The notes below the pieces were generated by a model. It did not search any database. It was not told the origin of the DNA and was given only the letters and a program-made list of their open reading frames with translations. Shown here piece after piece: positions 18,540-29,946 of a stretch of DNA of 42,945 nucleotides. How positions within the stretch are numbered: the stretch's first letter is position 1; every line of letters begins with the position of its first letter. The stretch comes from Methanohalophilus profundi. GTDB taxonomy: Archaea > Halobacteriota > Methanosarcinia > Methanosarcinales > Methanosarcinaceae. The stretch spans positions 442,770 through 485,714 of the forward strand of contig NZ_QBKB01000002.1 of assembly GCF_004137855.1 (NCBI RefSeq), given 5' to 3'. A program made the position numbers and the translations under genes.

Positions 18540-20015
18540 TTAAAGATTTTCATTGGGCATTTCATCTAAAGGAATGGCATTCTTCTTGAGATCTTCATAA
18601 AGTGGATGAGCAGTGTACTGTTTTGGGAGATTCAAATAGAATAATCCATTCCTGTTTTTATTAATAAGTTCTATTACGTTTTGTAATGCCACACCTATTG
18701 CACCTGGATCCATTTCGTCCGGGATTTCCGCATTGAAAGGATATACTTCAGAGAGTTCAATGGGATATGCTCCAAACGGGGGCTTGAAATTCAGGACATG
18801 ATCATAATTTCCTTCGCCTTTCAAAGACCTTGAGCGTATAAGAACTTTACCATCCAGATTTAAGCGACCAAGTCTTTCTTTAAATCGTGCAACTTCCGGT
18901 CTTTTTGAGGACTCGGGTCCGGTATAAAAGAAAGTGGATTTGGAAAACGGATCAAGTCCTTCAAGCCAGGGACTGTAATTGTACAATCTTTTAAGGGCCG
19001 ACAACATTGAGGGATGACTCCTGCACCGCTGTTCCACAAGCTCTAACAAATTACCTTCCCTTATTGCCTGCTTGATGTTGCGAATTTCTGCAAATGTCAC
19101 ATATAAATTGTGTCTTGCAAGTAATTCTTTGGAGTTGGAAGCGGATTTTATTTCCGATGCGGTATGAGCAGAACACACCGGACAATTACATGGAAGATAC
19201 TGAAGATCTTCAAGATGGGTGGTCCCGTCAACAGTTATATAGCGGCCTGCTTTTGCATAAAGGGCATAAGCTGCTGAGTCAAATAAGTCACATCCCATTG
19301 CTACAGCAAGAGCAAACATCATTGGATGACCAGCACCAAATAGATGGACCGGTTTTGCAGGATCAAGGCCCTTTTTGGAAGAAATAACAACATCAACCAG
19401 ATCCGCATAACGGTAGGATTCCATAAGTGGAACCACAGCTCCTATAGGATATACATCAAAGGCATGTTTTGAAAGGGTTTTCGCACTGTGTACCCTGAGA
19501 TCCAGATGAGTGGAGCCCTGTACAGGACCCGCCAAAAGCATATCGTCCCTTACAATTTCTCTGGCTGCAATCACTCGTTCAAGGGTCGTTTCAAGTTCGT
19601 CTTCTGCCCTTTTGTAAGAGACATCAGGAGGAGTTGGAATGTCAAGGGGGACTGCAATATCCGAACCAATATTTTTTTGGAAATCGAGGATCTGCTCATT
19701 TGTTACTTCAACATCCCCATAAACGGATAGTTGAAAAGAACCTGAATCTGTCATGATCGGACCATCAAAGTCCAGAAGATGATGCAGGCCTTTTTCCAGT
19801 GCTACGTTCCTGAGTTCTTCCTTGCGAGAAATAATATATGAATTTGTAATAAGTATTTGTGCCCCAAACTGATGCATTTCAGAAGAGGGTATCGTGTTTA
19901 TATTGGGATTGATAACTGGCATAACCGTTGGTGTTTCAACAACACCATGTGGTGTATGCAGTCTACCAATACGGCCAGCTGCGTCTTTTTGCAGTATTTC
20001 GAATACAGCGGTCAT
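18540..20015 (-). CDS. tgtA: Archaeosine tRNA-guanine transglycosylase
   Basis: TgtA swaps guanine-15 of tRNA for preQ0, the first tRNA-level step to archaeosine. In 491 residues one sees VVETPTVMPV, MTDSGSFQLSVYG (catalytic Asp near 90), VHLFGAGHPMMFALAVAMGCDLFDSAAY (second Asp) and the zinc site CNCPVCSAH. A C-terminal extension follows (about 330-491), as in archaeal enzymes, though a PUA domain is not obvious. On the minus strand ATATATAC lies about 25-30 nt before the ATG with no ribosome site, so the mRNA may be leaderless. Confidence 0.92.
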   Translation of the reverse strand: MTAVFEILQKDAAGRIGRLHTPHGVVETPTVMPVINPNINTIPSSEMHQFGAQILITNSYIISRKEELRNVALEKGLHHLLDFDGPIMTDSGSFQLSVYGDVEVTNEQILDFQKNIGSDIAVPLDIPTPPDVSYKRAEDELETTLERVIAAREIVRDDMLLAGPVQGSTHLDLRVHSAKTLSKHAFDVYPIGAVVPLMESYRYADLVDVVISSKKGLDPAKPVHLFGAGHPMMFALAVAMGCDLFDSAAYALYAKAGRYITVDGTTHLEDLQYLPCNCPVCSAHTASEIKSASNSKELLARHNLYVTFAEIRNIKQAIREGNLLELVEQRCRSHPSMLSALKRLYNYSPWLEGLDPFSKSTFFYTGPESSKRPEVARFKERLGRLNLDGKVLIRSRSLKGEGNYDHVLNFKPPFGAYPIELSEVYPFNAEIPDEMDPGAIGVALQNVIELINKNRNGLFYLNLPKQYTAHPLYEDLKKNAIPLDEMPNENL

Positions 20016-20130
20016 GGGAGCAATAGATACCGGTGATAGTATATATGTGTATTTGAATGATAATGGAAAGATGTGTAAAGGAGGAAGACAATATATCCCA
20101 GTTCAGTCTTTATTGTAGCAGGTGAAAAAA

Positions 20131-20463
20131 ATGATTATTCCCGAACCCATAAAATGCGAAATAGAATATAAAGGAGGAGTGGACAACCTTTATAAAAAAA
20201 TGCCTCCAGAAGATGAATTCAAGAGATGGAGTGAGATTCACCATGCATTATCATCCCCACTCAGGTTGAAGATATTATATATGGTAGCCAAGCAACCCCT
20301 CTGTGTATGCATAATAAAGCATATTCTGAAAGTATCTGATTCAAAGTTATCATACCACCTTTCAATATTAAGTGAAAGTGGTATTATAAAAGGAACCAGA
20401 GAAGGAAATTGGATAATATATAGTGCTACAGAAGAGGGTAAACAGATGATAAAGGGAATATAA
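20131..20463 (+). CDS. ArsR-family winged-helix regulator
   Basis: A 110-residue transcription regulator. A typical ArsR winged helix runs from about residue 31: ALSSPLRLKILYMVAKQPLCVC, then KVSDSKLSYHLSILSESGII (recognition helix) and a GNWIIYSAT wing. The LCVC pair is the place where many ArsR proteins bind As(III), Sb(III) or Cd(II). No regulated pump or metal gene lies next to it, so the target is unknown. AGGTGA lies 6-7 nt before the ATG at 20131; the upstream GTG at 20122 is part of that site. The 226 bp after it show no gene. Confidence 0.85.
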   Translation: MIIPEPIKCEIEYKGGVDNLYKKMPPEDEFKRWSEIHHALSSPLRLKILYMVAKQPLCVCIIKHILKVSDSKLSYHLSILSESGIIKGTREGNWIIYSATEEGKQMIKGI

Positions 20464-20654
20464 GGGAACTAAATCACATTCCTTTATTATAAATTCAATT
20501 CATTTTGTACTTCCCACCTGTTATCCACTCAACGTTAGAATTGCTATAAAATTTGAGAGATATGTTATAGATTTCCCTAAAAGGGTTAATAGATGCAGGA
20601 ATTGAGTTGTAAGTAATTGAATTGTAGAAAACGATTATTGAGAAAAGGTAAGTG

Positions 20655-20702
20655 TCAATAAGTTGAGTCAGCAGCGATTCAATAAGTTGAGTCAGCAGCG
20701 AT
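20655..20702. repeat. Perfect 24-bp tandem duplication at the 5S 3' end
   Basis: The unit TCAATAAGTTGAGTCAGCAG followed by CGAT occurs at 20655-20678 and again at 20679-20702 with no mismatch. It carries the 3' strand of the 5S helix I and its extended precursor stem, so the transcript has two alternative 3' pairing partners. Confidence 0.9.
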
Positions 20703-20814
20703 GCATAGTTCCCAAAGGCTCTCGCACTTTAGTACAGTATACAACGCTGGCAGGCTTATCTTCTGTGTTCGGGATGGGTACAGGAGTTACCCTGCCGCTA
20801 TGGCCGCTGTACTC
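20690..20814 (-). rRNA. rrf: 5S ribosomal RNA
   Basis: The minus strand gives GCGGCCATAGCGGCAGGGTA, CCCATCCCGAACACAGAAG and AGATAAGCCTGCC, the conserved 5S core. Its ends pair: CAGCGG with CTGCTG, extended by AAGTTGAGT (20811-20819) with ACTCAACTT (20684-20692). Exact mature ends are estimated to a few bases. Confidence 0.85.
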
Positions 20815-20835
20815 AACTTATATGAGATGGATGAA

Positions 20836-20906
20836 AGCCAAGGCCGGATTCGAACCGGGATGGAATCGCTCTGCAGGCGATTGCGTAGCCGCTCCGCCAC
20901 CTTGGC
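20836..20906 (-). tRNA. tRNA-Cys (anticodon GCA)
   Basis: The minus strand folds as a cloverleaf: acceptor GCCAAGG with CCTTGGC, anticodon loop CTGCAGA between AATCGC and GCGATT, and TTCGAAT in the T loop. The discriminator is U. It lies between 23S and 5S in the rRNA operon. In this organism it should be charged with phosphoserine by SepRS (gene at 8260-9878). Confidence 0.92.
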
Positions 20907-20988
20907 ACATCGGGCATGTGCGAAGCGTATTCATATGACGCAACCGTCATAAACTTTGCGTTTCATCGGACCGTGTATTTATACATTA

Positions 20989-21016
20989 CATACCTGATTT
21001 CGCCTGGAATAAGCAA
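20989..21016 (-). other. 3' strand of the 23S processing stem (bulge-helix-bulge)
   Basis: This strand pairs with 23941-23968. The 4-bp central helix (CGCT/GGCG, one G-U pair) is flanked by 3-nt bulges TAC (5' side) and AAA (3' side), and by long outer stems CATACCTGA/TCAGGTATG and TGGAGTAAGCAA/TTGCTTATTCCA. This is the archaeal splicing-endonuclease target that excises pre-23S. Confidence 0.8.
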
Positions 21017-21027
21017 TTGGAAGCGGC

Positions 21028-23940
<2,913 letters not shown>

Positions 23941-23968
23941 TTGCTTACTCCAGTAAGCGTCAGGTATG
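23941..23968 (-). other. 5' strand of the 23S processing stem (bulge-helix-bulge)
   Basis: Pairs with 20989-21016 to form the pre-23S bulge-helix-bulge described there; the 3-nt bulge on this strand is TAC. Confidence 0.8.
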
Positions 23969-24059
23969 CAACTTATACACGATCTCATCGTGCTCTCCTT
24001 GGTCAGAAAGAGCACATCCATCCTTCCCGGGCAAAATTACTTGCCTGGTGCATTAAATA

Positions 24060-24132
24060 TGGACTTGCTGGGATTCGAACCCAGGGCCTCTGCCTTGCAA
24101 AGGCAGCGATCTTCCAACTGATCTACAAGCCC
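24060..24132 (-). tRNA. tRNA-Ala (anticodon TGC)
   Basis: A 73-nt cloverleaf on the minus strand: acceptor GGGCTTG with CAAGTCC (G-U pairs), anticodon stem CTGCC/GGCAG around TTTGCAA, T loop TTCGAAT and discriminator A. It sits in the 16S-23S spacer, its usual place in euryarchaea. Confidence 0.95.
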
Positions 24133-24164
24133 TTGGTTTCCCAACGATGTTGGATTATATGATT

Positions 24165-24192
24165 GCAATGACAGTTTTTCGGTTTCTGATCG
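24165..24192 (-). other. 3' strand of the 16S processing stem (bulge-helix-bulge)
   Basis: Pairs with 25794-25821. The central 4-bp helix is CGGT/ACCG with 3-nt bulges GAA and AAA. Outer stems are GCAATGGCAGTT/AACTGTCATTGC (one G-U) and TTCTGATCG/CGATCAGAA. Confidence 0.85.
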
Positions 24193-24207
24193 AAAGTTTT
24201 TTTGCTT

Positions 24208-25682
<1,475 letters not shown>

Positions 25683-25793
25683 TTTAATTATTTCTAGCAC
25701 ACCTTTTGAAGGTTAAAGGAAATTGTTGGCAGGGTACCTGTTAAACAACATGATGCTGATTAAAGGCCCTGCACAGTGAATTCTTAATACTAA

Positions 25794-25821
25794 CGATCAG
25801 AATTCACCGAACTGCCATTGC
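25794..25821 (-). other. 5' strand of the 16S processing stem (bulge-helix-bulge)
   Basis: Pairs with 24165-24192; the 3-nt bulge on this strand is GAA. It lies about 110 nt before mature 16S. Confidence 0.85.
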
Positions 25822-25920
25822 GTGAGTCAGACAGAATTGTTATCTCCTGTCTCCATTAAAATGAAGGTGATTTACTCTCCCACACACGTTCTGTGAGGGA
25901 ACTCATGAATATTGAGTTTG

Positions 25921-25930
25921 GTATATAAAC
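25921..25930 (-). promoter_or_regulatory. rRNA operon promoter box (proximal)
   Basis: The minus strand reads GTTTATATAC, a close match to the methanogen box A consensus. Transcription would start near 25897, about 215 nt before 16S. Confidence 0.6.
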
Positions 25931-26040
25931 CTTCTGATCCGGCAAGGCCGGAACAATTCACACGACAAACCAGCAAGGTTCGCGCATGAAACAGGTTATC
26001 AATCCTGTGCCATTCACAGGACACATATATACGCATTGAA

Positions 26041-26050
26041 CGTATATAAG
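26041..26050 (-). promoter_or_regulatory. rRNA operon promoter box (distal)
   Basis: The minus strand reads CTTATATACG. A further TATATATG-like run is at 26021-26032, so the operon may have tandem promoters. Confidence 0.5.
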
Positions 26051-26330
26051 CATTGCATTATCACTTTCCACCGAACAAACAGGCATCAAGCAGTTGCAAG
26101 CATTGTATGCTACATCTGCACCCATTCATTGAGCGGGACTCCTACATGTGCCCACTGATATTAATAGTTATCGTGCAAACAAATATTGAAATGAAATGTT
26201 GAGAACAGCAAAAAACAAATCATCCATAAATGGAACGCATAAATAGCATGAAGAACCTATCAAGCTGGCATATTTCAAAACAAAAAAACGAAGATCCCAC
26301 AAAAAAATATTGCAAGAGCAAATCCCGGGA

Positions 26331-26339
26331 AATATATAT
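26331..26339 (+). promoter_or_regulatory. TATA-like box for rio1
   Basis: AATATATAT lies about 20-26 nt before the ATG at 26357. Transcription would begin at or close to the start codon, suggesting a leaderless message. Confidence 0.45.
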
Positions 26340-26356
26340 TGAAAAGATGTGGCAGC

Positions 26357-27149
26357 ATGGAAAAAGAATCAAAAGACATACGAAAACTTGACACTGATGT
26401 TGACAAAATGCGCATCAGACGCAAAGACAGTGAGCACCTGAAAGTAAAAGAAAATGTATTTGATGAAGCCACCCTCAAAGCTCTTTATGACCTAGCAAGA
26501 AAAGGCGTGATAGAAAGTCTCGGCGGATCAATCAGCACCGGCAAGGAAGCAAACGTATTCCTTGCAGAAGGCAAAGACAAAAACATAGCCCTCAAAATAT
26601 ACCGCATATCTTCAAGCACCTTTAAGTCCATGGATGAATATATACGAGGAGACCCACGTTTTAGCAATATACGCCACAAGAAAAAAAGATATCATATTTG
26701 CATGGACAAAAAAAGAGTACCGCAATCTTATGCGTGCCAGAGAATGCGGCATAGCTGCCCCTAGGCCAATAGATACCCACAAAAACATACTTGCCATGGA
26801 ATTTATCGGAGAAGGAGACAAACCCTACCCTCTTCTAAAGGAAGTAAAACTTAGTGAACAATCTGCACAAACAATTTTTGGGACAATTATACATTACCTC
26901 GAAATACTTTATAATGAAGCCAAACTAGTACATGGAGACCTTAGCGAATACAATATTTTGCTCGATCCATCTACCCTTGAACCATATCTCATAGACATGG
27001 GGCAATCTGTAACACTGGAGCATCCATCGGCAAATGACTTTCTAAAACGAGATATCAGAAACCTTGCCCGCCACTTCAAGAAATACGGCATACAATCCGA
27101 CGAAGAAGAACTTTTAAGGATTATTACCGAAAAACAAAGAGACAAGTAA
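26357..27149 (+). CDS. rio1: RIO1-type serine/threonine kinase (one frameshift)
   Basis: A RIO-family atypical kinase/ATPase, linked in archaea and eukaryotes to small-subunit maturation. Visible features are the Gly-poor nucleotide loop SLGGSISTGKEANVF (about residues 55-69), ALKIYR (Lys), hinge AMEFIG, catalytic loop VHGDLSEYNIL and metal Asp in LIDMGQ. The AAAAAAA run at 26681-26687 has one base too many. Removing one A gives RHKKKDIIFAWTKKEYRNLMRA and a 263-residue protein. The ATG at 26357 is chosen over an upstream TTG at 26339. The KH-domain gene follows after 16 bp, a conserved archaeal pairing. Confidence 0.92.
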
Positions 27150-27165
27150 ACACAGGTTGAAAATC

Positions 27166-27703
27166 ATGACGCATTTAAAAATACCAAAAGATAGAATTGG
27201 TGCAATCATCGGGCCAAAAGGCCAGACTAAAAAAATTCATAGAAGAAAAATCATCTTCACAACTCAACATCGACAGTGAAAATGGGAGCGTGGAAGTCAT
27301 ACAGGGAGATGACCCCGTAGGAACCCTCAGAGCCATCGAAACAATCAAAGCCATTGGAAGAGGATTCAACCCTGAAAAAACAATACCTATGCTGGATGAT
27401 GATCTGCTGATGTTAGAGGTTATTGATCTTTCAAAATATGCATCTACAAATAAGGAAATGACTCGCCTAAAGGGGAGGATTATAGGCAAAGGAGGAAAAA
27501 CCCGAGAAATTGCTGAAAACCTAATCGGAGTGAAAATCTCAATCTATGGAAAAACAGTCAGTTTCATAGGATACCCGGAGCAAATCCAGATTATGAGAAC
27601 TGCAATTGAAATGCTCATAGAAGGAGCAAATCATGGACCCGTGTACAGTTTCCTCGAAAAGAAACACAAAGAGTTGATGCAAGCCCAGCTGGATTCCTAT
27701 TAA
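27166..27703 (+). CDS. KH-domain ribosome-biogenesis protein, Pno1/Dim2-like (one frameshift)
   Basis: A 178-residue protein with two KH domains: an N-terminal one with HLKIPKDRIGAIIGPKGQTKK (GPKG loop) and a second with RLKGRIIGKGGKTREIAENL (GKGG loop near residue 105). Archaeal homologues are relatives of yeast Dim2/Pno1, which binds the 3' end of pre-small-subunit rRNA. The AAAAAAA run at 27229-27235 has one extra base; removing it joins QTKK to FIEEKSSSQLNIDSENG. The ATG at 27166 follows AGGTTGA. Its place after rio1 and beside the rRNA operon fits a ribosome-assembly role. Confidence 0.9.
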
Positions 27704-27732
27704 TCATACAAAATTAGCCATAGGAGAAAAGA

Positions 27733-28140
27733 ATGGAATCAAAGGATCTTATCCAAACCGCAAAGGACATGGGAGAATTCCCCACCCTTTTAAAAGCAGC
27801 CAGAGCACTCGACCTTATGGAAAAGTATTCCACAAAAGGGCCTTTCACCATTTTTGCGCCAGTGGAAAGTGCTTTTGAACCCATTCCTGATTCAGTGATA
27901 GACGATGCCTTCGAAGATCTTGATTACCTTAGAGATATTATTAGTTACCATATAGTAGAAGGAAAATACAGCAGCGAAGACCTCCGCGAAAATACCACAT
28001 TGACTACGACAGGAGGTAACAAATTGAGGTTGAGGGAAAGTGACGGGAAAATATTCGTGGAAAACACGCCAATCCTTAAACCTGATATCGAATGCAGCAA
28101 TGGCATCATACATTCCATAGGAGACATTCTCGTACCCTGA
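27733..28140 (+). CDS. Fasciclin (FAS1)-domain protein
   Basis: A 135-residue, single FAS1 domain protein without signal peptide or anchor, so it seems cytoplasmic. H1-like GPFTIFAPVESAFEPIPDSV (about 36-55), YHIVEGKYSSEDL, and the H2-like close NGIIHSIGDILVP are clear. FAS1 domains mediate adhesion or small-ligand binding, but the archaeal intracellular role is unknown. AGGAG lies 5-7 nt before the ATG. It lies 29 bp after the KH gene and may belong to the same transcript. Confidence 0.88.
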   Translation: MESKDLIQTAKDMGEFPTLLKAARALDLMEKYSTKGPFTIFAPVESAFEPIPDSVIDDAFEDLDYLRDIISYHIVEGKYSSEDLRENTTLTTTGGNKLRLRESDGKIFVENTPILKPDIECSNGIIHSIGDILVP

Positions 28141-28183
28141 ATAGTACTCATTTTACATTAACTTTCTTAGATGTGGATGAAAA

Positions 28184-28600
28184 ATGCTAATCCGGGCACA
28201 CCATATATTTTGCATCCAGGGCTTCATCGGGAAGGGTTATTCTGAAGAATTTATAGAGAACATGGAAAACATTATTGAAAGACTAAACATCTGCGATCTC
28301 CTGATAGAGGTCACAAATGCTCCGGATTGTATTTGCACAGCCTGCCCCAGACTGAAAATCATTGATGCGCAAAGCACAAATGATAAAATAAGTCTTATTG
28401 GTTGTGAAGTTGAAACGAAAGTCAAAATGCTCGACAGAAAAGTAGCCGATTCTCTTGGAATTGATTTTGGAAAACATTACCTGTACAGCGAAATTCTTAA
28501 AAAACTGAAATATATCGATGAAGAAAAATTCGATAATATTTGTTCTGAATGCCAATGGTACAGTCTCGGCTACTGCAAAAAAAGAATTATTGGCATATAA
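28184..28600 (+). CDS. DUF1284 family cysteine-rich protein
   Basis: A 138-residue protein with the DUF1284 start MLIRAHHIFCIQGFIGKGYS and EFIENMENI. Cysteines at CICTAC (about residues 46-51), IGC and the C-terminal CSEC...YCKK suggest an iron-sulfur cluster or zinc, which is inference. Function unknown. No strong ribosome site is visible before the ATG (GTGGATGAAAA). Confidence 0.8.
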   Translation: MLIRAHHIFCIQGFIGKGYSEEFIENMENIIERLNICDLLIEVTNAPDCICTACPRLKIIDAQSTNDKISLIGCEVETKVKMLDRKVADSLGIDFGKHYLYSEILKKLKYIDEEKFDNICSECQWYSLGYCKKRIIGI

Positions 28601-28633
28601 TGCAAAACATACCTTGAAGTCCAAGTAACATCT

Positions 28634-28644
28634 GTTTTATATAC
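28634..28644 (+). promoter_or_regulatory. TATA-like box for mscS
   Basis: TTTTATATACC lies about 52-62 nt before the mscS ATG. Confidence 0.5.
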
Positions 28645-28695
28645 CTATGCCCCCATTTTCTTTGTAGAGTTAAAAATTGATTCAAGGAGGATAGA

Positions 28696-29493
28696 ATGGC
28701 AGAAATGTTTCAATTCAACAACCTTACAGTATGGGACATCGGGGCGGCCCTGATAGTACTGGTTGCAGGCTATATCATTGCCCGCATCCTGACAGGAATG
28801 TTTAAAGACAGCATCTCCAGAACAAAATTACCTTCACTTGTAATTGACTTCCTGACAAGATTTTTCAGCATTCTTCTCTACGTTATTGTAATCCTTGCCA
28901 CGTTGTCCACATTGAATTTTGATGTTGGACCTGTAGTTCTGGGATTGTCAGCAGTGATTGGATTGATCCTTGGATTCGGGATGCAGGATACACTCACAAA
29001 TCTGGGGGCAGGAATATGGATTGCTGCACTTCGCCCCATAGATAAAAATGAATACGTAGAAATAAACGGCATCTCAGGAACTGTTTCGGGCATTGGGATT
29101 ATGGCTACTGAACTTCTTGCACCAGATAACAAATTCATCACCATCCCTAATAAACTTGTATGGGGAAACCCGATAATCAATGCAACACGCCTGCCCACCA
29201 GAAGGGTAAGTGTTGACGTAGGAATAAGTTACAGTTCCAATATAGACAGAGCCATTGAAATTGCCATTGAAACAATGAAATCCCACAGCAAAGTATTGCC
29301 AGACCCTGCCCCTGCAGTAATGACAACCGAACTTGCAGGTTCCTCCGTAAACCTGCAGCTTCGTGCCTGGACAAAAACAGAGGATTTCTGGAATGTAAAG
29401 AAAGAACTTACAGAAAATATATTTAAAGCATACAGAGAACTTGGAATTGAGATTCCATTCCCACAACTGGATGTTCATCTTGAAAAAGAGTAA
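28696..29493 (+). CDS. mscS: MscS-family mechanosensitive channel
   Basis: A 265-residue small-conductance mechanosensitive channel that releases solutes on hypo-osmotic shock. It has three membrane spans (about 14-34, 54-76, 80-100). The pore-lining third helix continues into the signature GFGMQDTLTNLGAGIWIAALRPI, followed by the beta domain (VEINGISGTVSGIGIMATEL) and the C-terminal vestibule. GGAGG lies 6-7 nt before the ATG. A poly-T run (29506-29513) soon after the stop is a likely terminator. Confidence 0.92.
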   Translation: MAEMFQFNNLTVWDIGAALIVLVAGYIIARILTGMFKDSISRTKLPSLVIDFLTRFFSILLYVIVILATLSTLNFDVGPVVLGLSAVIGLILGFGMQDTLTNLGAGIWIAALRPIDKNEYVEINGISGTVSGIGIMATELLAPDNKFITIPNKLVWGNPIINATRLPTRRVSVDVGISYSSNIDRAIEIAIETMKSHSKVLPDPAPAVMTTELAGSSVNLQLRAWTKTEDFWNVKKELTENIFKAYRELGIEIPFPQLDVHLEKE

Positions 29494-29505
29494 TGGCATC
29501 CAATA

Positions 29506-29513
29506 TTTTTTTT
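29506..29513 (+). terminator. Poly-T terminator after mscS
   Basis: Eight T residues 13 nt after the mscS stop, with no strong stem, as is usual for archaeal terminators. Confidence 0.45.
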
Positions 29514-29946
29514 ATTACTCTTGCATAGAATATCCAGTGATAACAATATTGTCATGGAGGTCTTATTTTACTTCTCAATCACCGCCCACATATCCGGGGC
29601 CTTCTGCGGAACCTTCATAACTACCAATCCGTTAGTTTCTGGTAGTTTTTGGTAATTACTGGTTCGTTTTTAATTTTGCTTGAAATAAGTTGCACCATCC
29701 AACTTTTTCATCAAAAATAATATGAAACTCAATATATCAAGACATTCATCCTTATCAATAGGCCATAAATGAGCCGGTTGCATGCCCTCGAATCAAAACA
29801 CACATGCTCGAAAGTATTTTTCAACCCCGGCCATGAAAAGGATGAGGAAATTGCCCGTATAAAAGGGAACACCCTCATGCAGACGTGCTGGTGATTGAAG
29901 TAAGGAGAGCAAAATCCAGATATCACAAGTATTGAAAGTAGCCCCT
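29514..29946. other. AT-rich gap between mscS and hsdS with possible gene remnant
   Basis: Apart from the degenerate frame at 29769-29935, I see only short AT-rich repeats such as TTAGTTTCTGGTAGTTTTTGGTAATTACTGG near 29630-29660 (here described, not a defined element). Nothing else is coding. Confidence 0.4.
29769..29935 (+). pseudogene. Short degenerate frame of unknown origin
   Basis: Reading from ATG 29769 gives MSRLHALESKHTCSKVFF and NPGHEKDEEIARIKGNT. After a one-base slip near 29875 it continues HADVLVIEVRRAKSRYHKY to a TGA at 29933. The joined protein-like text (about 55 residues) suggests a gene remnant or an uncorrected frameshift. I do not recognise a family. Confidence 0.3.

Larger units (their letters stand above)
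25683..26356. other. Divergent promoter/leader region between the rRNA operon and rio1
   Basis: This 674-bp gap holds the long 16S leader (minus strand), at least two rRNA promoter-like boxes, the 5' strand of the 16S processing stem and, at its right end, the rio1 promoter. A short inverted repeat (ACAGGTT/AATCCTGT) lies near 25991-26007. No coding frame is credible. Confidence 0.6.

Noticed and set aside
20655-20702. Two adjacent repeats resembling a CRISPR start
   Set aside because: The copies are contiguous with no spacer, only two units exist, and they are the 5S end.
29729-29926. 65-residue minus-strand ORF
   Set aside because: No start signal, odd composition, and it is opposite the remnant frame on the plus strand.
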